Below, one piece after another: positions 1 through 8,200 of a stretch of DNA of 9,792 nt. Source of the DNA: Gammaproteobacteria bacterium (GTDB lineage Bacteria; Pseudomonadota; Gammaproteobacteria; SZUA-229); assembly GCA_029880105.1 (NCBI GenBank), contig JAOUPA010000070.1:1-9792 (forward strand). The letters are read 5' to 3'. A model generated the notes under the pieces. It searched no databases. It saw only the letters and a list, made by a program, of their open reading frames with translations, and was not told where the DNA came from. Each line of letters opens with the position of its first letter. Within the stretch, counting starts at the first letter, position 1. A program made the position numbers and the translations under genes.

Positions 1-39
1 TGCCATAAAACCACGGCGTAGTATGTCAGTACTAATCAT
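1..39 (-). CDS. Possible start of a further gene, cut by window edge
   Basis: Reading leftward from an ATG at 39-37 gives 13 open codons (M-I-S-T-D-I-L-R-R-G-F-M-A) to the edge of the window. The ATG lies only 9 nt after the stop codon of the small TPR gene on the same strand, which fits the close spacing of this gene set. There is no visible Shine-Dalgarno sequence; the upstream bases are mainly A and T. Thirteen codons are too few to identify a family or even to prove coding. It may equally be untranslated sequence after the operon. Confidence 0.22.
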   Translation of the reverse strand, partial: MISTDILRRGFMA

Positions 40-48
40 ATTTTTTTA

Positions 49-432
49 TTATACGGGGTAATCGCCGCTTTCAATCTGGTTGATAATGGAGATGTACTGG
101 CCAATAGTTTCCTGTTCAAGATCCTGATCAGCGTGTGACAGAAACCTTTTTATCTCTTCGAGCGCCTCTTCCTTGCGATTCATTTTCCACAAGGTATTGA
201 ACAGGCCAATGGAAAAACGGCCTATGCCAGGTTCGAGAAGAATTAATTTTTCAAAAACCATTTCTGCCTCGGCATATTTTTCCATGCTGAAATAGGCACC
301 ACCGAGCATAATCAGGGCAGGTATATTGGTGGCGTCTTCTTTTAGTATCTCGAGCAGGCACAAACGCGCTTCGGCGTGTTGCTCAGTTTCAATCAGTGAT
401 CTGGCTTTTTGCAGGATATCGTCGGTATTCAT
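49..432 (-). CDS. Small tetratricopeptide-repeat (TPR) protein
   Basis: A 127-residue protein made almost entirely of helix-turn-helix TPR units of 34 residues: roughly 4-36, 37-70 and 71-104. The second is the clearest, with a consensus-like G-x-x-Y-x-x-x-x-x-Y-x-x-A core and ending L-x-P. No signal peptide or membrane segment is visible, so it is probably a cytosolic protein-protein interaction module; TPR proteins of this size are usually adaptors with no catalytic role. It starts at ATG 432-430 with no good Shine-Dalgarno sequence and lies 43 nt downstream of the TauE-type permease gene. It is likely the distal gene of the same operon and may depend on coupling or leaderless-like initiation. 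Its partner cannot be read from the sequence. The TPR assignment is firm; the role is unknown. Confidence 0.85.
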   Translation of the reverse strand: MNTDDILQKARSLIETEQHAEARLCLLEILKEDATNIPALIMLGGAYFSMEKYAEAEMVFEKLILLEPGIGRFSIGLFNTLWKMNRKEEALEEIKRFLSHADQDLEQETIGQYISIINQIESGDYPV

Positions 433-475
433 TCGATTATATATTGGTCATTGGCATTAATGGCACGATTATACA

Positions 476-1231
476 TCAGCCGAAGTTGACCGCTTTGTAA
501 ATCAGCATGATGCCGCTGAAAAACAGCATAATGCTGATGACCTGATTGAATCGATGCTGATTAATTTTAATATGCAGGTGATTGCCAACGTACATGGCGA
601 TGACCAGGACCGGGAACAATAACACGATCAGCGTTATTACTTGCTGCGTGAATAGACCTGCACTGGCATAGGTTAACATACGCGTGCCACCGTCAATCAG
701 AAATACCATGGCGATGGTGGCCCTGAATGCGCCCTTATCTAGCTGGCGCATTTTAAAATAGACTACATAAAATGGCCCACCTGTGCCAAACAGTGCGCCG
801 ACCAATCCACCAAAACTGCCCGCGAGTATGGCCCAGTGACGACTACCTGCAGATATGTTAAACGCCAATAATGAATATATAGAGTAACTAAGGACAAAAA
901 TACCTAGCGCCAGTGCTAGTAGATGCGCTTCAATATTGACCAGTAACCAGGTAGCGATACTGATACCCGCTACAGAAAAAGGAATCAGTGGAAATAAATC
1001 GCGCCATACCACCTGTTTTCTCAGTTGCAGGCTCTGCATGATGGTGCCGCTATAACTCAGCAGGCCCAAAACCGGCACAATTAATTTAAGCGGGAATAAA
1101 AATGCCAGCAAAGGTATAGCGACAAGTCCCGAGCCAAAGCCCGACAGGCCTTTAACCACATAAGCGATAAAGATAATGAGGATGGAAAGGAAAATTTGTA
1201 GCGGAGTTAGCTGAAGCAGCTCACTAATCAT
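476..1231 (-). CDS. TauE/SafE-family membrane permease (sulfite/organosulfur anion exporter type)
   Basis: A 251-residue, very hydrophobic protein with about eight predicted membrane segments. It shows the internal duplication typical of the TauE/SafE (DUF81, PF01925) family: a glycine-rich motif GLSGFGSG near residues 28-35 and a second one, GALFGTGGP, near 145-153, each at the start of a repeat half. Family members are inner-membrane carriers linked to export of sulfite, sulfoacetate or other small sulfur-containing anions, but substrates are unknown for most and none can be read here. Length is normal for the family. The upstream GFA gene ends at TAG 1237-1235, immediately before a possible TTG start (1234) and then ATG (1231). 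I chose ATG 1231; either start sits against the upstream stop, so translation is probably coupled. Confidence 0.88.
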   Translation of the reverse strand: MISELLQLTPLQIFLSILIIFIAYVVKGLSGFGSGLVAIPLLAFLFPLKLIVPVLGLLSYSGTIMQSLQLRKQVVWRDLFPLIPFSVAGISIATWLLVNIEAHLLALALGIFVLSYSIYSLLAFNISAGSRHWAILAGSFGGLVGALFGTGGPFYVVYFKMRQLDKGAFRATIAMVFLIDGGTRMLTYASAGLFTQQVITLIVLLFPVLVIAMYVGNHLHIKINQHRFNQVISIMLFFSGIMLIYKAVNFG

Positions 1232-1234
1232 CAA

Positions 1235-1657
1235 CTATTCCGGGTACTCAGCATAGGCAGGGATATTATCGCTGCATGACCACTCGGTACGTGAGTCCCA
1301 GAAGATGCGTGCCTGAGGCCGGAGATCAATATCGTGATCGAGGGAGCCGGCAGGAATAACGGCTCGTCCAGTCTGCTCATCGTAGCGCGGTAGTGCACTA
1401 CCGCATTTTTTACAGAAACAGGTTGCGAAGCGTTCAGCCTCAGGCACCTTGTAACGGCTGAGTAAGGCCTCGCCTTTTAGCCACTGTAGACTACAGTGGC
1501 CGATAATAATCAGGCTGGCATGGCCGGTGCCGCTTGCCTTGCGGCAGCGCTTACAGTGGCAATGATAAAACCTGGGCGTCTGTTCGCTGATATTGTACTG
1601 AACAGAATATGCCACCTCGCCGCACAAACAACTGCCTTCAAGTTTTAATTCTGACAT
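1235..1657 (-). CDS. GFA-family (glutathione-dependent formaldehyde-activating-like) zinc protein
   Basis: A 140-residue protein with the full GFA/CENP-V family (PF04828) cysteine set. CxCG is at C10/C12 (SCLCGEVAY), CHCxxCRxxxG at C33/C35/C38 (CHCKRCRKASG) and CxxCG at C82/C85. The usual C-terminal region also appears (ARIFWDSRTEWSCSDNIPAY). These cysteines bind structural and probable active-site zinc. The founding member was described as condensing formaldehyde with glutathione, but most family members have no proven reaction, so the label should be treated as a family name. A good Shine-Dalgarno sequence (AGGAAG, plus-strand CTTCCT at 1665-1670) lies 7 nt before the ATG and overlaps the stop codon of the DUF502 gene, indicating an operon. 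The next gene follows with no gap. Confidence 0.88.
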   Translation of the reverse strand: MSELKLEGSCLCGEVAYSVQYNISEQTPRFYHCHCKRCRKASGTGHASLIIIGHCSLQWLKGEALLSRYKVPEAERFATCFCKKCGSALPRYDEQTGRAVIPAGSLDHDIDLRPQARIFWDSRTEWSCSDNIPAYAEYPE

Positions 1658-1664
1658 ATTGTTG

Positions 1665-1670
1665 CTTCCT
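1665..1670 (-). promoter_or_regulatory. Ribosome-binding site of the GFA gene overlapping the upstream stop codon
   Basis: On the minus strand this reads AGGAAG, 7 nt before the ATG of the GFA gene. It overlaps the TAG stop (1671-1669) of the DUF502 gene. The overlap fixes the GFA start and supports translational coupling within one transcript. Confidence 0.7.
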
Positions 1671-2259
1671 AACGTGATGATTTACCGGTAATACCTGCAG
1701 TCAGAACAAAACGCATCGCCTCATCCATACTCATGTCGATGGGTTTTACCTGCTCGCGCGGTACAAAAATGGTGTGGCCGCCCATCATATAACTCATGGG
1801 TAAATACACCAGTACACAGTCATTATCCTGATGAAAGCACTCCGGTAAGCGGGTTTTATCTTCCTGCGTGATAAAGCCAATCGCCTGAATACCATTTAGA
1901 TTGACAGCAACGACCTGGCCCATGCCTTCCTTATGTGGTGACATAAAATCAAACAGGTCGCGAAAAGCACGATAGATTGATTTGATCAATGGCAGGCGAT
2001 ACAGGAGGGTTTCACCCAGGGAGAAAATTCGCCGAATCAGGTAGGCCTTCATCAGCAGGCCAACGATAAACATCACCAGCAGGCCAACGATCATACCCAG
2101 CCCTGGGAAATAATATGTCTCGGGTAGAACCCAGTGCAGCATCTTGCCCATTAGCTGCTCGGAACTTACGGCCAGCCAGTACATCAGGTAAGCGGTCAGC
2201 ATAACAGGTACCAGGGTGATGAATCCGGTAAGTAATATTCGGCTGATAGTTTTCAGCAT
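1669..2259 (-). CDS. DUF502 family inner-membrane protein
   Basis: A 196-residue protein resembling the DUF502 family (PF04367). It has two membrane segments near residues 7-31 and 51-72, a short basic linker, then the family's signature around IYRAFRDLFDF (95-105). A soluble beta-rich C-terminal part follows, including VLVYLPMSY, a Gly-rich turn MMGGHTIFVPRE and a final stretch with MSMDEAMRFVLTAG. Length is typical. The family is widespread in proteobacteria and its function is not established. It is the first gene of the leftward set, with an AAAGGA ribosome-binding sequence 8 nt before ATG 2259-2257. Its promoter must lie in the 120-bp divergent region shared with the DUF2452 gene. The gap to the GFA gene is 11 nt. 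Confidence 0.87.
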   Translation of the reverse strand: MLKTISRILLTGFITLVPVMLTAYLMYWLAVSSEQLMGKMLHWVLPETYYFPGLGMIVGLLVMFIVGLLMKAYLIRRIFSLGETLLYRLPLIKSIYRAFRDLFDFMSPHKEGMGQVVAVNLNGIQAIGFITQEDKTRLPECFHQDNDCVLVYLPMSYMMGGHTIFVPREQVKPIDMSMDEAMRFVLTAGITGKSSR

Positions 2260-2343
2260 TACGCTAATCCTTTGAGGGTTAAAATTTAAAGTCTGAATGA
2301 TAACGGTATTGTCCAGAATAACCCACAGTAATCAATCACCCTC

Positions 2344-2379
2344 GGTGCAATTTATCGTTGAATGCTGCAAAATTGCACC
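2344..2379. repeat. Perfect 10-bp inverted repeat abutting the DUF2452 start codon
   Basis: GGTGCAATTT at 2344-2353 is exactly the reverse complement of AAATTGCACC at 2370-2379, with 16 nt between the arms. The right arm ends at the base before the ATG at 2380. In RNA it could form a 10-bp hairpin directly before the start codon; in DNA it is a dyad with arm centres 26 bp apart, suitable for an operator. No U-run follows, so it is not an obvious terminator. It lies between the divergent DUF502 and DUF2452 genes and could control either. Confidence 0.6.
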
Positions 2380-2859
2380 ATGAGTAACAAACAAAGCGAA
2401 AATAAATCGAGACTGATCCATCATGGGTCTGATAATACTGCGCCCTATCCAGTCAGCCGGTTGGCACCGGGATTCGACCTGGTTGACCTGGCGCGAGAAA
2501 TTCAGCAGGCCGATAGCATGACCAATAATACAGCTCACGCCAAACTGAGGGTGATTGCTGACACGATACTCAAACTCAAGGATGAAGCTCGAAAAGTGCT
2601 GGAAGAAACGCAGCAGAACCAGCGCCTACATCGTGCGCACTGCCAGTTTAAGAAAATACCCGGCAAGATCTACCATCTGTACATCAAGGCCAATGGTGAC
2701 CAGTATTTCTCGATGCTGTCACCAAATGAATGGGGCGGCGAGCCTGTGCACAATTTTCAGGGCTCATACCGGCTCGAAACGGATATGAGCTGGAAGGCTG
2801 TGGAGGATTTGGCAAACAATGAGATGGTGGGTATCGAGCACCTGCTGGATTCGCTATAA
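2380..2859 (+). CDS. DUF2452 family protein
   Basis: A 159-residue soluble protein resembling DUF2452 (PF10504, the family that includes eukaryotic C1orf50-like proteins). Features are an N-terminal stretch HGSDNTAPYPVSRLAP (15-30), then V-DLAREIQQAD and a helical region to about residue 85. The best-conserved block follows at 94-121 (PGKIYHLYIKANG, then YFSMLSPNEWGG), and a helical end. The function of the family is not known to me. No signal peptide or membrane segment is visible. Two in-frame ATG codons exist, 2362 and 2380; neither has a clear Shine-Dalgarno sequence. I chose 2380 because the extra residues (MLQNCT) look unlike the family start and because 2362 would place the right arm of the inverted repeat inside the gene. 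About 100 nt separate it from the next gene. Confidence 0.83.
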   Translation: MSNKQSENKSRLIHHGSDNTAPYPVSRLAPGFDLVDLAREIQQADSMTNNTAHAKLRVIADTILKLKDEARKVLEETQQNQRLHRAHCQFKKIPGKIYHLYIKANGDQYFSMLSPNEWGGEPVHNFQGSYRLETDMSWKAVEDLANNEMVGIEHLLDSL

Positions 2860-2950
2860 ATCTTCAATTTGCCAAAAAACTAACGAAAAAATAATAGTTT
2901 AGTTGGGCGCTTTTAAATACAATGGCGCCACCGGATCAATTCACATAACC

Positions 2951-2955
2951 AGGAG
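2951..2955 (+). promoter_or_regulatory. Ribosome-binding site deciding the FimV-like start
   Basis: AGGAG lies 4 nt before ATG 2960. This selects the start that begins directly with the signal peptide (MVRKLLPVLIF), rather than the upstream in-frame TTG at 2903, which would add 19 non-hydrophobic residues. The spacing is slightly short but acceptable. Confidence 0.7.
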
Positions 2956-2959
2956 AAAT

Positions 2960-3370
2960 ATGGTGCGTAAATTATTGCCTGTTCTGATTTTTACAGTGTT
3001 ATTGCTGCCCAATTACGTTTATGCGCTGGGGCTGGGTGATATTCACGTCGATTCAACGCTGAACCAGAAACTGGATGCCCGTATCAATCTGGTCTCTGCC
3101 GTACCGGAAGATGCCGAAGTCATGATTATTAAACTGGCTTCACAGGAAGAATTCCTGAAAGCAGGTATTGATCGTCCCCATTTACTGAACTCGTTGAAAT
3201 TTAAGGCCGTGAACGAGAATGGGCAGCTCTTTATCAAGGTGACTTCATCCTCGCCCATTCGTGAACCATCGCTGAATTTCCTGCTGGATATCGACTGGCC
3301 AGACGGACACATGCTGCGCCAGTACACAGTTTTGCTAAACCCACCTGTAGTTAGTCGCACTAGTGAGTAA
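2960..3370 (+). CDS. Stand-alone FimV N-terminal-domain-like exported protein
   Basis: A 136-residue protein with a signal peptide (basic MVRK, hydrophobic core to about 17, likely cleavage after YVYA at 22). It is followed by the hallmark start of the FimV N-terminal domain: LGLGDIHVDSTLNQKLDARI (23-42). The rest matches the same periplasmic domain: E-EFLKAGIDRP, LNSLKF, the strand LFIKVTSSSPIREPSLNFLL and the ending DWPDGHMLRQYTVLLNPP. Full FimV/HubP polar hub proteins continue with a LysM domain, a membrane segment and a cytosolic TPR end, usually several hundred residues in total. None of that is present, and the stop comes just after the domain. It is 23 nt before the PDC-sensor gene, so the two are probably co-transcribed. 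A role in polarity or peptidoglycan binding is not shown, because the LysM is absent. It could be a natural single-domain relative or a remnant. Confidence 0.82.
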   Translation: MVRKLLPVLIFTVLLLPNYVYALGLGDIHVDSTLNQKLDARINLVSAVPEDAEVMIIKLASQEEFLKAGIDRPHLLNSLKFKAVNENGQLFIKVTSSSPIREPSLNFLLDIDWPDGHMLRQYTVLLNPPVVSRTSE

Positions 3371-3393
3371 ACCGTTGTTTCCTGTATTTTAGT

Positions 3394-4341
3394 ATGAAAA
3401 AAACCTGGAAAGATGCCGTCAACCAGCAGCGTGTTGAACTCGCACGTAACCTGCTGACACCACTCACCAATATATCTGAGGCCTGCGAGGCTGTTTGGCC
3501 AGATCGCGAAGCACTCGACAAAATCCTGCTCGATAATTTTGAAAAAGTGCCCAACTGCCTGTTTCTCTATGCGCTCGATACCTGTGGCATCCAGGTTTCG
3601 GATAATGTTAGTAAAAAAGGCCTGATGCCCGAGCACTTTGAGCGTGACCGCTCGCACCGTCCCTATATGTGTGAGCCGGTGCCTTCATGGGGTTTTCTGC
3701 TTTCTGACGCCTATTTGAGCCTGCGTGCCAGTCGACCATCGATCACCGCCCTGCAGGTGGTTCACCGTGATGGCGTAACACTGGGTTACATCGGTGCCGA
3801 TTTTGACCTTCGTGACCTACCCGTTACTGGCAGTGTTTATGAAGAAAAGGCAGGCTGGCAGCAAATCAAGGGTGACCCGGCGATTCGTAGTGCGGTGTTC
3901 CATCAACGCCGTGTCGATAGTCCATTGGATAAAAATTTTGATGTTGGCATTGCGATTATCAGGGAGTTAATGAAAGAACGTGGCATGTTCCAGACTGTGC
4001 TGCATTTCTCCAGCTCACGTGCCACCATCTGGTTTATCGATGACCCCTACCGATACCGCATTCTCGACCATGAAGCACTGAGTGATCCTGATGTCTGCCT
4101 GCTGTATCCGGCACGACCCTATCCCAAGGATGCTCTGATACCGGCCAATCGCATCGGTGCAATCCTTAGGGCCATGAAAAAACTGCGCTTCACTGATGAA
4201 ACCTTCTACCTGCGCTCGGCTTCAATCAATATCTTCAATGGAAAAGTCAGTCTCACCTTCTCCTGTGACGGTTCACACTACATGGACTGGAAGGAATTTC
4301 TGGAGAAAGACGAAAACTTCTGGTTTGGTACTAATACCTAG
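3394..4341 (+). CDS. Soluble PDC (dCache-like) sensor-domain protein
   Basis: A 315-residue protein. Residues about 1-50 form a helical lead-in, 52-143 look like a PDC/Cache ligand-binding fold, and 150-315 form a second, unassigned alpha/beta region. The PDC part contains LFLYALDTCGIQVSDNV, then RDRSHRPYM (84-92), FLLSDAYLSLRASRPSITALQVV (split here as 101-112 and 113-123) and GYIGADFDLRDLP (131-143). The R-x(2-4)-RPY pattern and the G-x-x-GADFDL strand are typical of this fold. The C-terminal region has HFSSSRATIWFIDDPYRYRIL and LLYPARPYP. Cache domains normally face outside the cell, yet no signal peptide or membrane segment is visible, and there is no output domain such as GGDEF, HAMP or kinase. 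The ligand is unknown. Its stop codon overlaps that of the convergent transporter gene. Confidence 0.75.
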   Translation: MKKTWKDAVNQQRVELARNLLTPLTNISEACEAVWPDREALDKILLDNFEKVPNCLFLYALDTCGIQVSDNVSKKGLMPEHFERDRSHRPYMCEPVPSWGFLLSDAYLSLRASRPSITALQVVHRDGVTLGYIGADFDLRDLPVTGSVYEEKAGWQQIKGDPAIRSAVFHQRRVDSPLDKNFDVGIAIIRELMKERGMFQTVLHFSSSRATIWFIDDPYRYRILDHEALSDPDVCLLYPARPYPKDALIPANRIGAILRAMKKLRFTDETFYLRSASINIFNGKVSLTFSCDGSHYMDWKEFLEKDENFWFGTNT

Positions 4342-5273
4342 TAGGATGCGATTTCACTGCTCTCGCACAGCCCGCGATTTTCGGCTTCAATAAATATCCG
4401 CTTGATCTGCGGGTGCGTTAACTTAATACGCTGATCGATGCCTGCAATCACCGTCTCAATTTCACCGGCAGTACTGTCATCCCGGAAATTGACGCTGATA
4501 TTGACCAGGATAAAATCCGGGCCCATGTGCATGGTTAGTACTTCATTGACACACTCAACAAAAGAATTGGAGTTAACAATGTCTCTTATATCTTTGATTA
4601 TTATAGAATTCGCGCTTTCTCCAATCAGTAATCCTTTGGTTTCATAGGCCAGCCAGACCGCAGTACTAATCAAAATAAAGCCAATGAGTACAGAGGCGAT
4701 GCCATCAAAATAAAGGATGCCTGTCGCCTGGCTCAATGCTATACCGACCAGTGCCACCAGAAGGCCAAGCATGGCAGCGGAATCTTCGAACAGCACGACA
4801 AAAATGGAGGGGTCTTTGGCGCGCTGGATTGCCTCGACATAGCCCCATTTACCCTTTGCCCGGCTGAATTCACGCAACGCCAGCCACCAGGCAGCGCCTT
4901 CAAACAGAATGGCCAGCCCCAGTACAATGTAGTTGATCATGGGATTGCTGATTGCCTCGGGGTGCTGGATATGAACGATACCCTCGTAAATCGAAATACC
5001 GCCACCCAGCGCAAAAATCAGCATGGCAACTATGAAACTCCAGAAATAGATCTCCTTGCCGTGGCCAAAAGGAAAGTGCTCATCGGCAGGCTTTTGTGCC
5101 TGCTTCATGCCATGAAGTAGCAGAATCTGGTTGCCGGTATCAACCAGAGAATGGATGCCCTCAGAGAGCATCGCCGAACTACCCGTGATTGCCGCCGCCG
5201 TAAACTTGGTGATGGCGATTAATGTATTGCCCGCCAGCGCAGCATAAATAACTTTTTTAGAACCTGAAGACAT
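4338..5273 (-). CDS. Cation diffusion facilitator (CDF), ZnT9/SLC30A9-like
   Basis: A 311-residue inner-membrane protein with about six membrane segments and a cytosolic C-terminal metal-binding-type domain (about 215-300). Family residues seen are H41-x3-D45 in segment 2 (GIHSLVDTGNQ), the cytosolic FPFGHGKE block (67-74), and E163/D164 in segment 5 (FEDSAAMLG), where many CDF proteins have HxxxD. The ED-x-AA form of segment 5 and the following YFDGIASVLIG (D190) match the SLC30A9-like branch. CDF carriers export Zn2+ or related divalent metals by proton exchange; the metal is not readable here. It starts at ATG 5273-5271 without a clear Shine-Dalgarno sequence, 26 nt after the stop codon of the large FecR-TPR-barrel gene, so co-transcription is likely. 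Confidence 0.87.
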   Translation of the reverse strand: MSSGSKKVIYAALAGNTLIAITKFTAAAITGSSAMLSEGIHSLVDTGNQILLLHGMKQAQKPADEHFPFGHGKEIYFWSFIVAMLIFALGGGISIYEGIVHIQHPEAISNPMINYIVLGLAILFEGAAWWLALREFSRAKGKWGYVEAIQRAKDPSIFVVLFEDSAAMLGLLVALVGIALSQATGILYFDGIASVLIGFILISTAVWLAYETKGLLIGESANSIIIKDIRDIVNSNSFVECVNEVLTMHMGPDFILVNISVNFRDDSTAGEIETVIAGIDQRIKLTHPQIKRIFIEAENRGLCESSEIASY

Positions 5274-5299
5274 TGCATGATTATAACTGGATTCGTAAT

Positions 5300-8200
5300 C
5301 TAGAAGTTAACAGTGGCAGTGAGCAGGAACTCACGTGCCGGATTACGACTTTCAAGGACAAAGCGGTCGGTAACCCAGTTGAACTCGGCATCAAGCGCGT
5401 TTTTGACTTCGAGTGCTATCTTTCCTGCCTTGTTGTCGAATTCATAGGCGATATCCAGGTCCAGTGTACGAATATAAGGGGAATCCCTGTTGTCTTCGAA
5501 ATTCATATTTCTGTAAGTGTCTTTGATGCCCATGGAAACACCATTAGCACGTTGGTGGCGAATTGAGATAGCAAACAGGTGATCGTCACGATTGAGTGTG
5601 ACATTGTTCAGGTCCTCGATTGTCTGGTATCGATAGCTCAGGTTCAGGCCGGTTGAGGGGTTGAACAGGGTTTCGAAGTATACATCAGCGCCTGACATGC
5701 TACCTTCTGTAACACCGGTACTGTCAGGTACTTCTTTTTCCATGTTAAAGGCGCCAATTGAGAAGATGCCATCATCGGTTTCATATTCCCAGACCAGATT
5801 TGCCTCTTTGATGATGGCGCCCTCCTCGGTATTGCGGAAAATGGGCACACCGGCGACATCGACCGGGTCGAGCCGTGAGCTAACAAAGGGCAGCACATAC
5901 TGGAATGCAGAAAGACGGAAGGTGTTTCTGGTTGTGGCGTTCCAGATCATACCAAGCCGTGGGCTGGTCTCCTTGATCTCCCAGGTGGTGTTGGTAAAGG
6001 CGTTGGCATTCTCCATCTTGTCGAAGTAGATAGCGGCCTCAATGATGAAATCTTCCCTCACTTGCCAGTTATCCTGTATGTAGACACTGAAAAAGCTGAT
6101 ATCGAGTTCATGGCTAGGGATGGCAACATCAAAAAGAGTTAATGGGTCAAGTATTGTTGGTGGTTGTGTACCCCAGTCAACGGCATTAACGTCATTAAAG
6201 CCATTTTCCTGCTTGGTGCTTCCTGTAAAGCCTAATAGCCCAGTAATAAGCTGGTGGTTAGTTGATTTACTCATATACTGCATTTGTAGCTGGGAATATG
6301 GGCGTTCAAACTCACCCATGACCTCATCATCAGTGTATAAAGCTGGTGGTGCGACTAAGGTCAAGTTTGATTGAACAAAGTCACCGGAGTTATTTTGATG
6401 GGTGGCGTAAACTAGAAAATGACTGGTTGGTGAAACCCTGTAATTGTAGCCAAGTTCAAAAGCTGTCATTTCCAGATTTAATTCGTCCTCGGTATCCGAC
6501 AAGCTATCGAATTCATAGCGCTGTTCACCCCTGTCCTTCTGGTGATATTCAGAGAAGATGGTAGATAACAGGAAGCCGTTGTCGTCGGAGGCCTGCCATT
6601 TACCGATAAAGGCAGCTGATTTAGTTTCCTCGGAGTTGGTCTCGCGCCAGCCATCGGTCTTGTCACTAAAAATGCCGACGTTATAGGCAAAGTCACTCTC
6701 GGGCGCGGAGCCATAAATAATCAGGTCGCCACCAATCGTACCAAAGTTGCCGCCCCTTGCTGTCAGCTGACCACCGATTTCAGGTTGTTCAAAAAAGGTG
6801 GTGTAATCATTAAAAGTGTTAAAGGTATTCACGTTGGCAGGCATCAGCATACGCGCCAGCAGGGCTTCAGAGCCGGCTGGATAGGAACGATCGTCATAGG
6901 CACTGAGTGCGCCGTAGTAAAACAGGTGGCCGCTGTAGTTGCTGTAATCGGACTTGATTGCGGCTACGGCCTTTCTTTCAGCGGTGCGGCTCAGACCTAG
7001 TTGATTATATAAAATGGACAGATCGACATTGCGTACCGCGAGATCCTGGTCAAGCAGGAAACGTGAGCGATACACTGCCCTATTATCATTGAGTGCCACA
7101 GCCTTGTTTAGTGCCTCGATGGCTTCACCTGGTCGGTTGAGATCACTCAGGATAATGGATTTATAAAATACCGGGGTTGGGTCGTTTTTATCCAGTAGAG
7201 CCGCGTGATCGAACATATCCAGTGCCTTATCAAAACGCTTGATCTGGTAGAGCATCTTGCCCCAGTAACTTAAAAACAGCGAACGCTGTGGATCAAGGGC
7301 TACTGCAGTGGTGATTTCTTCCAGGGCCTGTTCGGTGTTGCCCTCTCTCATGTAAATCAGGGCAAGGCCCATGTGGGACTCGGCGGCACTGGCATTATTC
7401 TGTATTGCGATTTTGAAAGCATTTTTGGCATCATCAAGCTTACGTTGTGCCAGTAATACAAAGCCGGCAAGGTTATTGATGTCGGCATTTTTCGGATTTT
7501 TATTGTGGGCGTTCAGCAAGGTAGCCATTGACTGTTCGACCGCGCCACTACCAAATTGCAGCTGGGCCAGCATTACAATGGCCTGGATATTATCTGGCTC
7601 GATGCGAAGTGCAGCTTTGATAGACTGCATGGCGGACTCAAGATCAAAGCATGCCTGTTCTACATAGGCCATGACTATATGGTTTGTGGCAAGCTCAGTC
7701 TCTATTCTTACTGCATGTGCAGCGGCTTTTTTTGCTGCATCTTTGTCGCCGAGTAAGATATTTGTCGTGGCAAGTGCACGTGATAGTAAAGCACTATCTA
7801 TCATGTTTGGCGCCAATTTATTAAGTTTGTTGCGAGCTCTTTTGGGTTCATTGTTAAAAATATCAAGTGCGGCATCCAGTAATTGCAAATGCTTATTATA
7901 AGCATCACGAGCAAGTTGCTTGTTCACGGCAATCGAAGCGGCTGCATAATCTTCAACCTGCAATAGTTGAAGTATATCGACTGATATCTTTTTTGTAGAA
8001 AAATCCTCGATGCGGATAAGTGATGGAATAACAAGTGTCCATTGAACTGCATCTTCGGGATTTAACAGAATGGATTTACTCGGTACCTGCCCCGGCTTGA
8101 TTGAGATCTGGTTGCCGGCTTCACCAATAATGCTGCCATATTCATTGCTGGCTTCGACCATTCCTTCGACTACTGTTGAGCTAACAGAGCCATCTTCACC

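Noticed and set aside
2906..2929. GGCGC ... GCGCC inverted repeat between the DUF2452 and FimV-like genes as a terminator
   Set aside because: Arms are only 5 bp with a loop of about 14 nt and no following T-run, so a rho-independent terminator is not supported.
2903..2959. TTG at 2903 as start of the FimV-like protein
   Set aside because: ATG 2960 has AGGAG just upstream and begins directly with a signal peptide; the longer form would bury that signal behind 19 residues.
3043..3657. A 204-codon open frame on the minus strand, opposite the FimV-like and PDC-sensor genes
   Set aside because: It spans two well-supported plus-strand genes with recognisable domains, has no family motif, and is Ser/Arg/Phe-rich as expected of an antisense frame.
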